DNA of 39,968 nt from Parachlamydiaceae bacterium (GTDB lineage Bacteria; Chlamydiota; Chlamydiia; Chlamydiales; Parachlamydiaceae): assembly GCA_013821265.1 (NCBI GenBank), contig JACDHD010000016.1:1-39968 (forward strand), in the 5' to 3' direction. Below, in pieces: positions 24,113 through 32,063 of this stretch. Both the position numbers and the translations under genes were made by a program. The notes under the pieces are model-generated. The model did no database searches and had not been told where the DNA came from. It saw only the letters and a program-made list of their open reading frames with translations. Within the stretch, counting starts at the first letter, position 1. Every line of letters starts with the position of its first letter.

Positions 24113-25843
24113 CTATTTGTCGTTTTCGTCCTTACGTCCTTTTCTTAATGCAAACAGGCTTGAAAGGGCACAAATTCCAACAATTAAGGCATCCCCAGTG
24201 TGAGAATACACCGTAGAATAAGTGTACGTAGGTACTTGGATGCGAATCGAATCCTGAAGCCACTCTGAATTGGGTGCTTCCTGACCCAATGCCGCCACCG
24301 TGCGTCCAAGGCTATCTACGGCCGCTGTCACACCAATGTTACTTGATCTAACCAATGGAAAACCGCCTTCAACAGTGCGTAAGCGTGCATGTGTGAAATG
24401 CTGTTGCGGCAAGCGCGAATAGGGATACCAGGCACCACTTGTCAAATTGACTAGCAGCTGGGCTCCGCAATGTTTATTCTCGCGTGTCAAATCTCCAAAA
24501 GTCTCTTCGTAACAGATCGAAATTCCAAAAGGATGTCCATTAGTCGTATGGAACACTTTTGCCTCTTTACCGCATGTGAAAGAGCCTTTGATTCCATAAT
24601 CAGCTGCAATCGCTTTGACAAACGCAAAGGGAATGTATTCACCCAATGGGACTAAAACACGTTTTTCGTAGCGCTGGATTGATAGCTGATCCAAATCCTG
24701 AGTTTCCATCGGCACAAAATATAACGCCGCACTGTAGTGTTCGCGATCCCCTGAAGCCAAATCTTCCACATCTTCCAGCCCAATGACAACTCCTGTCTTA
24801 AAGAAATTGGCCAATCCTTGCGCCCAGAAGGCATTGTTAACCATATGCACAGTCGTTCCCTGAGCCGTTTTCCATTCCTGAGCAAATGGTGATTCCAATG
24901 GAGGCAGTGCTGCGAGGCTTTCGGGCCCGAAAATTTGTGTAAATGCTTCCTTGACAACAGAATAGGGAAACACACATGTGTAGGTTCCACAAGGCACTGC
25001 ATATTCAGGAAACACCATTAAATCTATCGGTTGTCCTTTCTGTGAACTAGCAGCTTGCAAGATCTGAACCCATTCACCGATGATATGAGCAATTAATTGC
25101 TTGCGGTCAGCAAAATCAATGGTCTCTTCAGCAGGAAATGCCGTTTGCACTAATGCCACGTTGAGTGTTTTTGCTCCTTGCTTTGCCATCTCCTGAGTAT
25201 GAACAGCAACGTGTACATAGCCGTAAAGATAGGGAACTGAGGCAGCGATGAGCCAAAGAGCAGCTGGGCGCAGAGAAAATCCTAAATACCAAGCTCTCAA
25301 CGCCAGCAAATTGACCAGCATCACCCAGAATGAAAGACCGTAAATCCCCCACAATGAAGCCATTTGCAGAGGGTATAAACCGCCTGTTAGTGCCATTCCA
25401 ATAGGATTCCAAGAAACACCAGATAGGAAGAATAGCCTTACCCATTCCATCAATGTCCAGACGGATGCGATGACCACAAGTTGCAACAGGTTACTAATGC
25501 GTTTGGGAGTGATCAGCATCGCTAAAACCCCAAACTGAGCCCCCATCGTGACAGCAAAGAATGTATAAATGAAGTAGATGTAAAAGTAGGGATGCGCCAC
25601 AGCCCAAGAGAGTTGAATGTACTGAACTGCAGTAAACCAGATTGCTCCTACGATAAAACGCGTTTTTAGCTTTGGTAGATCCAACAAAACGCGCCAAAAG
25701 AGTGCGTAACCGATGAATGCAGCAATCAATCCCATCCACCAACTCCAAGCGGGCTGTCCAAAAGCAACAATGACTAGCGAAAGTAAAACTAGGCTAGCGC
25801 GTTGCAACGTAGAGAGATTTGAGGAACTCATATTAGCTAACAT
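24113..25843 (-). CDS. lnt: Apolipoprotein N-acyltransferase
   Basis: A 576-residue protein. The N-terminal ~200 residues form six or seven membrane helices. A nitrilase-fold periplasmic domain follows, with the catalytic Glu in MVFPEYAVP, Lys in YEKRVLVPLGEYIPF and Cys in ISICYEETFGD, and the protein ends with a last helix and a basic tail. It adds the third acyl chain to lipoproteins at the inner membrane. It is slightly longer than E. coli Lnt, mainly in the nitrilase domain. The start at 25843 is the first ATG; MSSSNL at 25831 is possible. It lies directly downstream of the DoxX-like gene (3-base gap). Confidence 0.93.
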   Translation of the reverse strand: MLANMSSSNLSTLQRASLVLLSLVIVAFGQPAWSWWMGLIAAFIGYALFWRVLLDLPKLKTRFIVGAIWFTAVQYIQLSWAVAHPYFYIYFIYTFFAVTMGAQFGVLAMLITPKRISNLLQLVVIASVWTLMEWVRLFFLSGVSWNPIGMALTGGLYPLQMASLWGIYGLSFWVMLVNLLALRAWYLGFSLRPAALWLIAASVPYLYGYVHVAVHTQEMAKQGAKTLNVALVQTAFPAEETIDFADRKQLIAHIIGEWVQILQAASSQKGQPIDLMVFPEYAVPCGTYTCVFPYSVVKEAFTQIFGPESLAALPPLESPFAQEWKTAQGTTVHMVNNAFWAQGLANFFKTGVVIGLEDVEDLASGDREHYSAALYFVPMETQDLDQLSIQRYEKRVLVPLGEYIPFAFVKAIAADYGIKGSFTCGKEAKVFHTTNGHPFGISICYEETFGDLTRENKHCGAQLLVNLTSGAWYPYSRLPQQHFTHARLRTVEGGFPLVRSSNIGVTAAVDSLGRTVAALGQEAPNSEWLQDSIRIQVPTYTYSTVYSHTGDALIVGICALSSLFALRKGRKDENDK

Positions 25844-25846
25844 TTG

Positions 25847-26263
25847 TTAAGGTTTTGTCTTGCAACAGCATACATCAAAACTGCATTTTCCTGCACCTGA
25901 GCAAAGTACATATAGTAATCCACCAATGATAGCTACATTCCTAAAGAAGTCATTTAGCTTCGTTTGATACATTGATGGATCAGAAGTCCAAAAATCGTGA
26001 AAAATGATCGTTGTTGGAATAAGAAACAAGATGAGTAGTGTTGCAGCCCATCGCGTTTTGAATCCTATCACCAATAAAAGACCAGCAATAATCTCCAATA
26101 ACGCAGCACTAATGAGAAACAGTGGAATCAAGGTAAAGCCTTTCGCTTTCATATACTGCATCGTGCCTTCGTAATCCATCAATTTACCGATTCCAGCAAG
26201 AATAAAAATTGCACTCAAGCATAAGCGGCCTAACAACACACCGAAGGAACAGATCCAGTACAT
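25847..26263 (-). CDS. DoxX-family membrane protein
   Basis: A 138-residue protein with four hydrophobic helices at about 5-23, 44-66, 70-90 and 107-125. The typical DoxX opening GRLCLSAIFILAGIGKLMDY and the GFKTRWAATLL loop are present. The tail is Cys-rich (SGAGKCSFDVCCCKTKP). DoxX proteins are poorly characterised; some are implicated in redox or envelope stress. AGGAG precedes the ATG at 26263. It shares an operon with lnt. The Cys cluster is unusual for the family and could bind metal. Confidence 0.82.
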   Translation of the reverse strand: MYWICSFGVLLGRLCLSAIFILAGIGKLMDYEGTMQYMKAKGFTLIPLFLISAALLEIIAGLLLVIGFKTRWAATLLILFLIPTTIIFHDFWTSDPSMYQTKLNDFFRNVAIIGGLLYVLCSGAGKCSFDVCCCKTKP

Positions 26264-26419
26264 TTGAAAACTCCTTAAAATATAAGCACAAGCAGTCCCC
26301 GCGACCTTTTATAGACCTTCATCTAAAATCGAAAAGGGGGGTTAAAGCCGTATTTAACTTAACCCTCTTTTATGCGCAACAACTTCTGCGAAAAACATTA
26401 ATTAATGGACAACTTCCTA
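26264..26419. other. Upstream region of doxX-lnt
   Basis: The divergent gap between the doxX-like gene and rsmB-like gene. This left part shows no gene and no strong repeat; the minus-strand promoter is expected here but no clear -35/-10 was picked out. Confidence 0.35.
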
Positions 26420-26728
26420 ATTTGGAGTGCGGTGGCTTGCCCTTACAGTTGGACACATCTATAGACCGCGATAATTAGGTAGCCAGACCGTCCCGGTCTG
26501 GTCGTCCTTTTTTTTACCAGGCCGGGAGAGCTTGTGAAAAAATTAACAAAATTGCGACAAGTAAAAATTTAACACGGCTGACAATATAGTCTAGACCTAT
26601 CAATTTTTTATTTTTCTGCGTTTTTGCCTATTTTTTCACAGCCTCGGACGGCCTGGCTACCATATCGACAAAGCCTCCCAAGGCAAAGATGTGTCCAATT
26701 GTAAGGGCTTGCCACCGCACTCCAAAAT
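26420..26728. mobile_element. Nested palindromic element in divergent gap
   Basis: The outer arms are about 41 bases: atttggagtgcggtggcttg continuing cccttacagttggacacatc (26420-26459) and its near complement at 26688-26728. Inside, ggtagccagaccgtcccg (from 26478) pairs with cggacggcctggctacc (to 26661), and ccagaccgtcccggtctgg forms its own hairpin. The interior between is AT-rich and non-coding. The outer arm shares gccaccgcactccaaa with the double-palindrome repeat at 21-77. Confidence 0.82.
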
Positions 26729-26796
26729 TAGAAATTCGATTCTTTTAAAACTATCTAATGATTTTAATTTAATAATGTGTTACAATTTCCAGAATT

Positions 26797-27933
26797 ATGA
26801 CAGAACAACTACCTTTTCGCTTACATCATGCCCTTATCGTGCTAGAAGATTATGAGCTGCAGCAGCTGCCTCTGGATCTTTTCATTAGCAACTATTTCCG
26901 CGCACATAAAGCTCTGGGATCTAAAGATCGCGGCGCTATTGCAGAAAGCGTCTATGCGGTCATCCGCTGGCGCACTCTACTGGATCACGTTTCCAAAACG
27001 CCTTACACATGGGAAAAACGGGTAGCAAACCTTGAAAACCCTCTATTTCCAGAATGGATAAAAGACCCTTCCATTCCTGCACATATACGTTTAAGCTTTC
27101 CCATCTGTCTTTTGGACCACATAGAGCGTAGCCACGGCATTGAAAAGGCAGAGGAACTGTGTCTAATTAGCAATTATCCTGCTCCAACTACCATAAGAGT
27201 CAACACGATCAAAACTACGCGCGATCAGCTCTTTACAAAATGGCAAAGTCTGTACTCCATTTCCCCTTGTAAGTACTCTGAGAATGGCATTACCTTTCAA
27301 AAGAAGATCAGTCTTTTTAGCTTACCTGAATTTCGCGATGGTCTTTTTGAAATGCAAGACGAAGGTAGTCAGGCACTTAGCTATCTAGTGCAAGCACAAC
27401 CAGGCCAACAAGTGTTAGATTACTGTGGCGGATCTGGCGGTAAGACGTTGGCTTTTGCTCCTCAAATGCAAGGAAAAGGGCAAATTTTTATCCATGACAT
27501 CAGAAAGCATGCCCTCATGGAAGCACAAAAGCGTTTGCGCCGCGCCGGAATTCAAAACGCCCAAACTGTTCCAGAGAATGATCCGCGCCTAAAAGGAATG
27601 AAGAAAAAGATGCATTGGGTCTTGGTGGATGCTCCTTGTACTGGTACTGGGACGATGAGACGCAATCCCGATATGAAGTGGCGTTTTACCGACGAAACGT
27701 TACCTCGATTACTGGGGCAGCAGCGAACAATTTTCGAAAAAGCGCTCAGCTACCTACGCCCAGACGGAAAAATTGTTTATGGGACTTGCAGCATTCTTCG
27801 TGAAGAAAATGAAGAGCAAGTAGCCCATTTTATGAAGACTTACGATCTTGAGATGGTGGGTTCTCCTTTCCAAAGCCTCCCCACTCATGGTGGTATGGAT
27901 GGCTTCTACGGTGTTGTGTTACAGAAAAGATAA
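26797..27933 (+). CDS. rsmB: RsmB-type (NOL1/NOP2/Sun) rRNA cytosine-C5 methyltransferase
   Basis: A 378-residue protein. An N-terminal helical NusB-like region precedes the Rossmann methyltransferase domain with motif I VLDYCGGSGGKTLAFAP (about 206-222), motif IV VDAPCTGTGTMRRNPDMKWR (about 278-297, first Cys) and motif VI YGTCSILREENEEQV (catalytic Cys). These are the two cysteines of RNA m5C methyltransferases. The expected product is m5C in 16S rRNA (position 967 in E. coli). It is shorter than E. coli RsmB, chiefly in the N-terminal domain, so another RNA target is possible. A palindromic element starts right after the stop. Confidence 0.87.
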   Translation: MTEQLPFRLHHALIVLEDYELQQLPLDLFISNYFRAHKALGSKDRGAIAESVYAVIRWRTLLDHVSKTPYTWEKRVANLENPLFPEWIKDPSIPAHIRLSFPICLLDHIERSHGIEKAEELCLISNYPAPTTIRVNTIKTTRDQLFTKWQSLYSISPCKYSENGITFQKKISLFSLPEFRDGLFEMQDEGSQALSYLVQAQPGQQVLDYCGGSGGKTLAFAPQMQGKGQIFIHDIRKHALMEAQKRLRRAGIQNAQTVPENDPRLKGMKKKMHWVLVDAPCTGTGTMRRNPDMKWRFTDETLPRLLGQQRTIFEKALSYLRPDGKIVYGTCSILREENEEQVAHFMKTYDLEMVGSPFQSLPTHGGMDGFYGVVLQKR

Positions 27934-27939
27934 GAGACG

Positions 27940-28109
27940 ATTGCATAAGTTCTTTCGTGCCCATGCCCGTGAGCGTGCCTGTGCCCGACTTGCTAAAAGC
28001 AAAGCACATTAGAGTTGTTCTTTAATCTTTTTCTTATCCCCTATTCTACCATTTTAGGAATCGGGCACGGGCACGCTCACGGGCACGGGCACGGAAAACT
28101 TATGCAATC
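27940..28109. mobile_element. GTGCCCGTG palindromic element, copy 1, with GATTGCATAAG ends
   Basis: The ends gattgcataag (27940-27950) and cttatgcaatc (28099-28109) are perfect inverted repeats. Inner arms: cgtgcccatgcccgtgagcg continuing tgcctgtgcccga, against tcgggcacgggcacgctcac continuing gggcacgggcacg. The loop of about 65 bases ends tttaggaa, as in copy 2 (30705-30838). It fills a convergent gap and overlaps the end of the receiver gene. Confidence 0.87.
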
Positions 28110-28489
28110 CCTTTTTTTTCTGCCGATTCGATTTCCCTCCGCACCATATTCACAAGATCATTAGGTTGATAAGGTGTCGTCAAAAAAGCATTAAATCCGC
28201 TTCTAAGTATTGCTAGCTGTACCTCTTTCATAACATTCGTGCTCACAGCTATAATAGGAGTCGCTTGATACTCTTGCTTTAGCCGTAAACGACGCGTCAC
28301 CTCAATGCCATCCATATCGGGCAGGGAGATATCCATCAAGATTAATGAGGGCTGATGTGTTTCACAATAGGATAATGCTTGAGTTCCATGAGCAGCCACT
28401 GCTGTTTTGAATCCAAAGTGATGCAAGATTTTTTCTGCTAAGGCACTATTAGTCGGATTATCTTCTACAATTAAAACTTCGTCCTGCAT
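28100..28489 (-). CDS. Stand-alone receiver-domain response regulator
   Basis: A 129-residue single receiver domain. Acidic pocket E9-D10, phospho-acceptor D53 in LILMDISLPDMDGIEV, and AVSTNVM with S83 at the usual Thr/Ser position. The usual invariant Lys before Pro in beta5 is replaced: the sequence reads AFLTTPYQP where K-P is expected (T105), so switching may be altered. There is no output domain; it could act as a phosphate shuttle or bind a partner. The last residues GIA and the stop are encoded by the GATTGCATAA end of the neighbouring palindromic element. It is a single gene between convergent rsmB and the divergent periplasmic gene; no kinase is adjacent. Confidence 0.88.
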   Translation of the reverse strand: MQDEVLIVEDNPTNSALAEKILHHFGFKTAVAAHGTQALSYCETHQPSLILMDISLPDMDGIEVTRRLRLKQEYQATPIIAVSTNVMKEVQLAILRSGFNAFLTTPYQPNDLVNMVRREIESAEKKGIA

Positions 28490-28513
28490 GTGTCACTTCC
28501 CAGTTGATTTTTT

Positions 28514-28605
28514 GTACATGTTCACCACAGTATGTGACCTGACCGCGACGGTCTAGTCTTTTGTCTGCCAGGCCGAAGACGGCCTGGTAAGCACGTGAAC
28601 ATATA
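28514..28605. repeat. GTCCCGG-family inverted repeat with GTACATGTTCAC ends
   Basis: The outer arms are gtacatgttcac (28514-28525) and gtgaacatata (28595-28605). Inside are gacctgaccgcgacggtcta and ccaggccgaagacggcctgg, degenerate relatives of the 17315 hairpin. The outer end resembles the arm of the 38697 hairpin (gtacatgttca). It sits in a divergent gap. Confidence 0.65.
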
Positions 28606-28735
28606 GGATTTTCTTCTCTGTAATACGGAAAGAATTGTTTAGCAAGACGAAAAAACCTGAGATCGCGTATGATGGACGCCACCCTTAGACATTTGTCTTT
28701 CTGGGTTGCAACTTAAATCCTTAAATCTAATTTCT

Positions 28736-29824
28736 ATGATAAAATATTTGGTTTCTTTAGCTCTTCTATCTTCTCTTTTCTACACCATGCACCTATCTGC
28801 TGTTGGAGGAGATCCCTTTTTATTTGGACGGGAAGATGCTCCACACATCTTGGTGAATAACCGCATTTTAGCTACAGCAAATGGCAAGCCGATCTCTGTG
28901 ATCGACGTGATGAAGAAGATGGACATGCTATTTTATAAGCAATACCCTCAATACACCTCAAACGCGATGGCGCGTTTTCAGTTCTACAAGATGCATTGGA
29001 AGGATGTTCTGGAAGATTTAATTGATAAAGAGCTGATTATCGCGGATGCCGAGGAAAATAAACTCGACATCACACACGGCGACATTCGCAAAGAGATGGA
29101 GCTCGTTTTTGGTCCCAATATCATTATGAACTTGGACAAAGCGGGAATCACCTTTGACGAAGCGTGGCAAATGGTTAAAGATGACCTAACCATTCGTCGT
29201 ATGGTCGGATATAAAGCGCAATTAAAAGCCTTTAAACGCATCACACCTCTAGTGGTACGCAATGCTTATGATGAATTTGCTGCCAAAAACGTCCATCCTG
29301 AAGAGTGGCACTATCAGGTGATCTCGATTCGCGATCAAGACTCTGTCGTTGGTGCTGAAGCTGCAAATGCCGCGCATCAATATCTTGTTCACAAACAAGG
29401 TTCACTAGAAGATTTATCGGCTACCCTTGCAAAGAGAACCTCTCTAACAACCAATAAGCCCTTCGGCGAAACCGCAAAAATTACTGTTTCAGAACTGTAC
29501 AAACATAATGAAAAAGAGATGTCTCCTGCCTACAAAGAGGCTTTAGCTTCCCTTGAACCTAACAGTTATAGTAAAGCGATCTCTCAGAAAAGTCGTTCGG
29601 ATAAAAGTACCGTATTTCGCATTTTCTTACTTCTAGATCATCTACAAGCAGGGGCCCCGCCGTTTCAAAAGGTTGACAATACCCTTAAACAGCAACTTCT
29701 CAATTCTGCAATGGATGAAGAAACAACAGCATATCTTAAAACGTTGCGCGAACATTACCATGTTCACGAAAGTGGCTTGCAGGAGCTTCTGGCAAACGGT
29801 TTTGAACCATTCGTGCTCAAATAA
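28736..29824 (+). CDS. Periplasmic SurA-N-like protein (CT355 type)
   Basis: A 362-residue protein with a signal peptide (MIKYLVSLALLSSLFYTMHLSAVGG). The segment ILATANGKPISVIDVMKKMD resembles the opening of the SurA N-terminal chaperone domain and is followed by helices containing DLIDKELIIADAEENKLDI, as in SurA. No clear parvulin (PPIC) motif is present, so a chaperone rather than an isomerase role is likely. I use the ATG at 28736; a TTG at 28706 would precede the signal peptide. ksgA starts 3 bases after its stop, the same pairing I recall in C. trachomatis (CT355-CT354). Probable role: outer-membrane protein folding, by analogy. Confidence 0.75.
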   Translation: MIKYLVSLALLSSLFYTMHLSAVGGDPFLFGREDAPHILVNNRILATANGKPISVIDVMKKMDMLFYKQYPQYTSNAMARFQFYKMHWKDVLEDLIDKELIIADAEENKLDITHGDIRKEMELVFGPNIIMNLDKAGITFDEAWQMVKDDLTIRRMVGYKAQLKAFKRITPLVVRNAYDEFAAKNVHPEEWHYQVISIRDQDSVVGAEAANAAHQYLVHKQGSLEDLSATLAKRTSLTTNKPFGETAKITVSELYKHNEKEMSPAYKEALASLEPNSYSKAISQKSRSDKSTVFRIFLLLDHLQAGAPPFQKVDNTLKQQLLNSAMDEETTAYLKTLREHYHVHESGLQELLANGFEPFVLK

Positions 29825-29827
29825 ACC

Positions 29828-30670
29828 ATGCCAATTTACAAACCGAGTGAACTGCGCCAATTTTTAAATGAGCTCGGAATTAGTCCAAAGAAAGTTTTAT
29901 CGCAAAACTTTCTTATTGATGGCAACATCATTCGCAAAATTGTCGAAGCCGCAGACGTACAACCTGGTGACGTCGTGCTTGAAATTGGACCTGGTCCTGG
30001 ATCCCTTTCAGAAGCTCTTTTAGAAAAAGGAGCTCATGTCGTCGCTGTTGAATTGGATGATACATTAGCTCAAGCTCTCAAACGATTAGATACAGACGAT
30101 CATAGACTGCATGTTTACTGCGAAGACATCATGCAGTTTCCTATTGTAGAAACCTTAGAGAAGCTATTGCCAGCAGGCAAAAAAGCTAAAGTCATCGCAA
30201 ATTTGCCTTACCATCTCACGACTCCCATTTTAGCTTTTTTAATTCCTCTTAATGGCCTTTTTTCCTCTTTGACTGTAATGGTTCAAGACGAAGTGGCGCG
30301 TCGTTTTACAGCCTTGCCATCGACTCCAGAATATAGCTCCTTCACCGTTTTTCTGAATTTTTTTACAAAACCTCGCTACTCTTTTACTGTTAGCAAGCGC
30401 TGTTTTTTTCCTGAGCCTAGCGTACAATCTGCTGTGGTTTCATTAGAGCTCAAGCCTCCTCCACAGATTGCAGATCCGGACAATTTCTTCAAAATGACGC
30501 GCACAGCATTTTCTCAACGCCGCAAAATGATGCGTGCCTCTTTACGTGAATTATATGCACCAGAAGCGGTCATGGCTGCTTTAGAGGCGATTGGAAAGGA
30601 TCCACAATCGCGTCCTGAGACTCTTTCGCTAGAAGAATGGCTGCGGCTATTCGAGGTACTTTCACGGTAG
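29828..30670 (+). CDS. ksgA: 16S rRNA dimethyladenosine transferase
   Basis: A 280-residue protein with SQNFLIDGNIIRKIV near 21-35, SAM motif I VLEIGPGPGSLSEALL near 48-63 and motif IV ANLPYHLTTPIL near 121-132, where NLPY is the catalytic signature. The C-terminal domain has SQRRKMMRASL. It dimethylates two adjacent adenines in helix 45 of 16S rRNA, a late 30S checkpoint. It is probably translated from the same message as the upstream SurA-N-like gene. A palindromic element follows 35 bases after the stop. Confidence 0.96.
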   Translation: MPIYKPSELRQFLNELGISPKKVLSQNFLIDGNIIRKIVEAADVQPGDVVLEIGPGPGSLSEALLEKGAHVVAVELDDTLAQALKRLDTDDHRLHVYCEDIMQFPIVETLEKLLPAGKKAKVIANLPYHLTTPILAFLIPLNGLFSSLTVMVQDEVARRFTALPSTPEYSSFTVFLNFFTKPRYSFTVSKRCFFPEPSVQSAVVSLELKPPPQIADPDNFFKMTRTAFSQRRKMMRASLRELYAPEAVMAALEAIGKDPQSRPETLSLEEWLRLFEVLSR

Positions 30671-30704
30671 TTTTAAAGACAAACTGGACTGGTTGGAAAA
30701 GCCC

Positions 30705-30838
30705 TTCCGTGCCCGTGCCCGACTTGCTATAGAAAGAATCCAAAGTCTTTCTTTAACCCTTACCTTTCCTTATCACTCAATTTATATTTTAGGAATCGGG
30801 CACGGGCACGCTCATGGGCACGGGCACGGGCACGGAAA
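30705..30838. mobile_element. GTGCCCGTG palindromic element, copy 2
   Basis: Left arm ttccgtgcccgtgcccgact (from 30705); right arm atcgggcacgggcacgctca continuing tgggcacgggcacgggcacggaa (to about 30838). The right arm is longer, with extra hexamer units. The interior shares the TTAGGAATCGGGC side with copy 1, but the GATTGCATAAG ends are absent. It is in the convergent ksgA/dacF gap. Confidence 0.83.
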
Positions 30839-30865
30839 GAACAACAATCGGACACTATGATGCGC

Positions 30866-32056
30866 CTAACCAAACGGATGCCTCAGCCTCCACAACCAGG
30901 TGGGAGTCACTTCTTCTTGAGAAAATAATGGAGCACTGCGCACAACTTCTCCATTTGCCTGCTTAACCTCGACAATCCCCACTTGCTGATCTTTTTGAAT
31001 GGGTGGTGTCAACGACTGCCAGGATAGGATACACTTGATTTTCGGTTCTTCTGCCGGATAGTACGCGATCGCGACATCTTCTTTGAGATACGTTTTTATT
31101 TCAGATGAGGCACCTGTAACATCTTGGCTAAAGGTCTGGGGCCCCTTTTTAAGCAGGACTCGCTGCACCTTGGGCTGATTAAAGGCCGTATCAAACATTT
31201 TGATCGCATCTTGAAACATCTCACCGCGGTTTTTTGAATTTAAAAGCACAGCGATCAACGTGCGCTCCTCATCCTTTGCAGCTACAACAAAGGTGTGTCC
31301 AGCTAACGAAAAGTAACCCGTTTTTCCACCGATTGCTTTTTCATAGCGATACTTGCCCTTACGCATCAGCTTATTGCTTTGTAACAACAGAGTTGATTCT
31401 TGCTTGTTTGTCGTGGGACGTTTGTACTGAACGGTGCCAATGATTTCGCAAAACGTCGGATTTTTTAATGCCTCTTTCATGATCAACGCCATGTCATAAG
31501 CTGTTGTGAGGTGCTTAGGATGGTAAATGCCATGGGGATTATAAAACGTTGTCTGCTTACAGCCAATCTTCTTTAAGTACTCATTCAAACCTTCTACGAA
31601 GTCAGGAATGGTGCCTCCAGCGTATTTTGCCATTACATTCGCTCCATCATTAGCAGAAACGAGAAGTAAACCGTAAAGAAGTGCCTGTAACGTGAGCTCT
31701 TCGCCTTTCTTAATTCCCATATGTGTTCCGTCGGGAATGAGCCAATAGGCAGGCATCGTATAATTTGAACGCCTTCTGGCTTCTTCTGAGATGGATGCAA
31801 CCTCATCATGTTCAGCTACAAGTACTTCATCTAGTTTGTCACCTACTAAATGCAACGTATACAGGGCTGTGGCAACTTTGGTGATACTAGCGGGGTGACG
31901 CAACGTTTTTGCATTTTTATCATACAAGACTGCCCCTGTTTCCGCATTCATCAAAATAGCGGAATCTGCATGTACAGTAATCCCTAGACCACCTGCAGAG
32001 AGTTCTCCAACACATGCACACAATCCCAAAATGATTTGTAACAAACTTAAACGCAT
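30866..32056 (-). CDS. dacF: D-alanyl-D-alanine carboxypeptidase (PBP5/6, S11 family)
   Basis: A roughly 396-residue secreted penicillin-binding protein. The signal peptide MRLSLLQIILGLCACVGELSA is followed by the three active-site motifs: SITK (Ser57, Lys60), SAN (134-136) and KTG in AIGGKTGYF. A C-terminal beta domain with a final helical/basic stretch (WLWRLRHPFG) could anchor it to the membrane. It trims stem peptides of peptidoglycan, which fits the thin septal peptidoglycan of chlamydiae. I use the start at 32056, behind TTAGGGGA; an earlier ATG at 32071 overlaps the upstream gene by 8 bases. It is last in an envelope operon. Confidence 0.92.
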   Translation of the reverse strand: MRLSLLQIILGLCACVGELSAGGLGITVHADSAILMNAETGAVLYDKNAKTLRHPASITKVATALYTLHLVGDKLDEVLVAEHDEVASISEEARRRSNYTMPAYWLIPDGTHMGIKKGEELTLQALLYGLLLVSANDGANVMAKYAGGTIPDFVEGLNEYLKKIGCKQTTFYNPHGIYHPKHLTTAYDMALIMKEALKNPTFCEIIGTVQYKRPTTNKQESTLLLQSNKLMRKGKYRYEKAIGGKTGYFSLAGHTFVVAAKDEERTLIAVLLNSKNRGEMFQDAIKMFDTAFNQPKVQRVLLKKGPQTFSQDVTGASSEIKTYLKEDVAIAYYPAEEPKIKCILSWQSLTPPIQKDQQVGIVEVKQANGEVVRSAPLFSQEEVTPTWLWRLRHPFG

Positions 32057-32063
32057 GAGTCCC

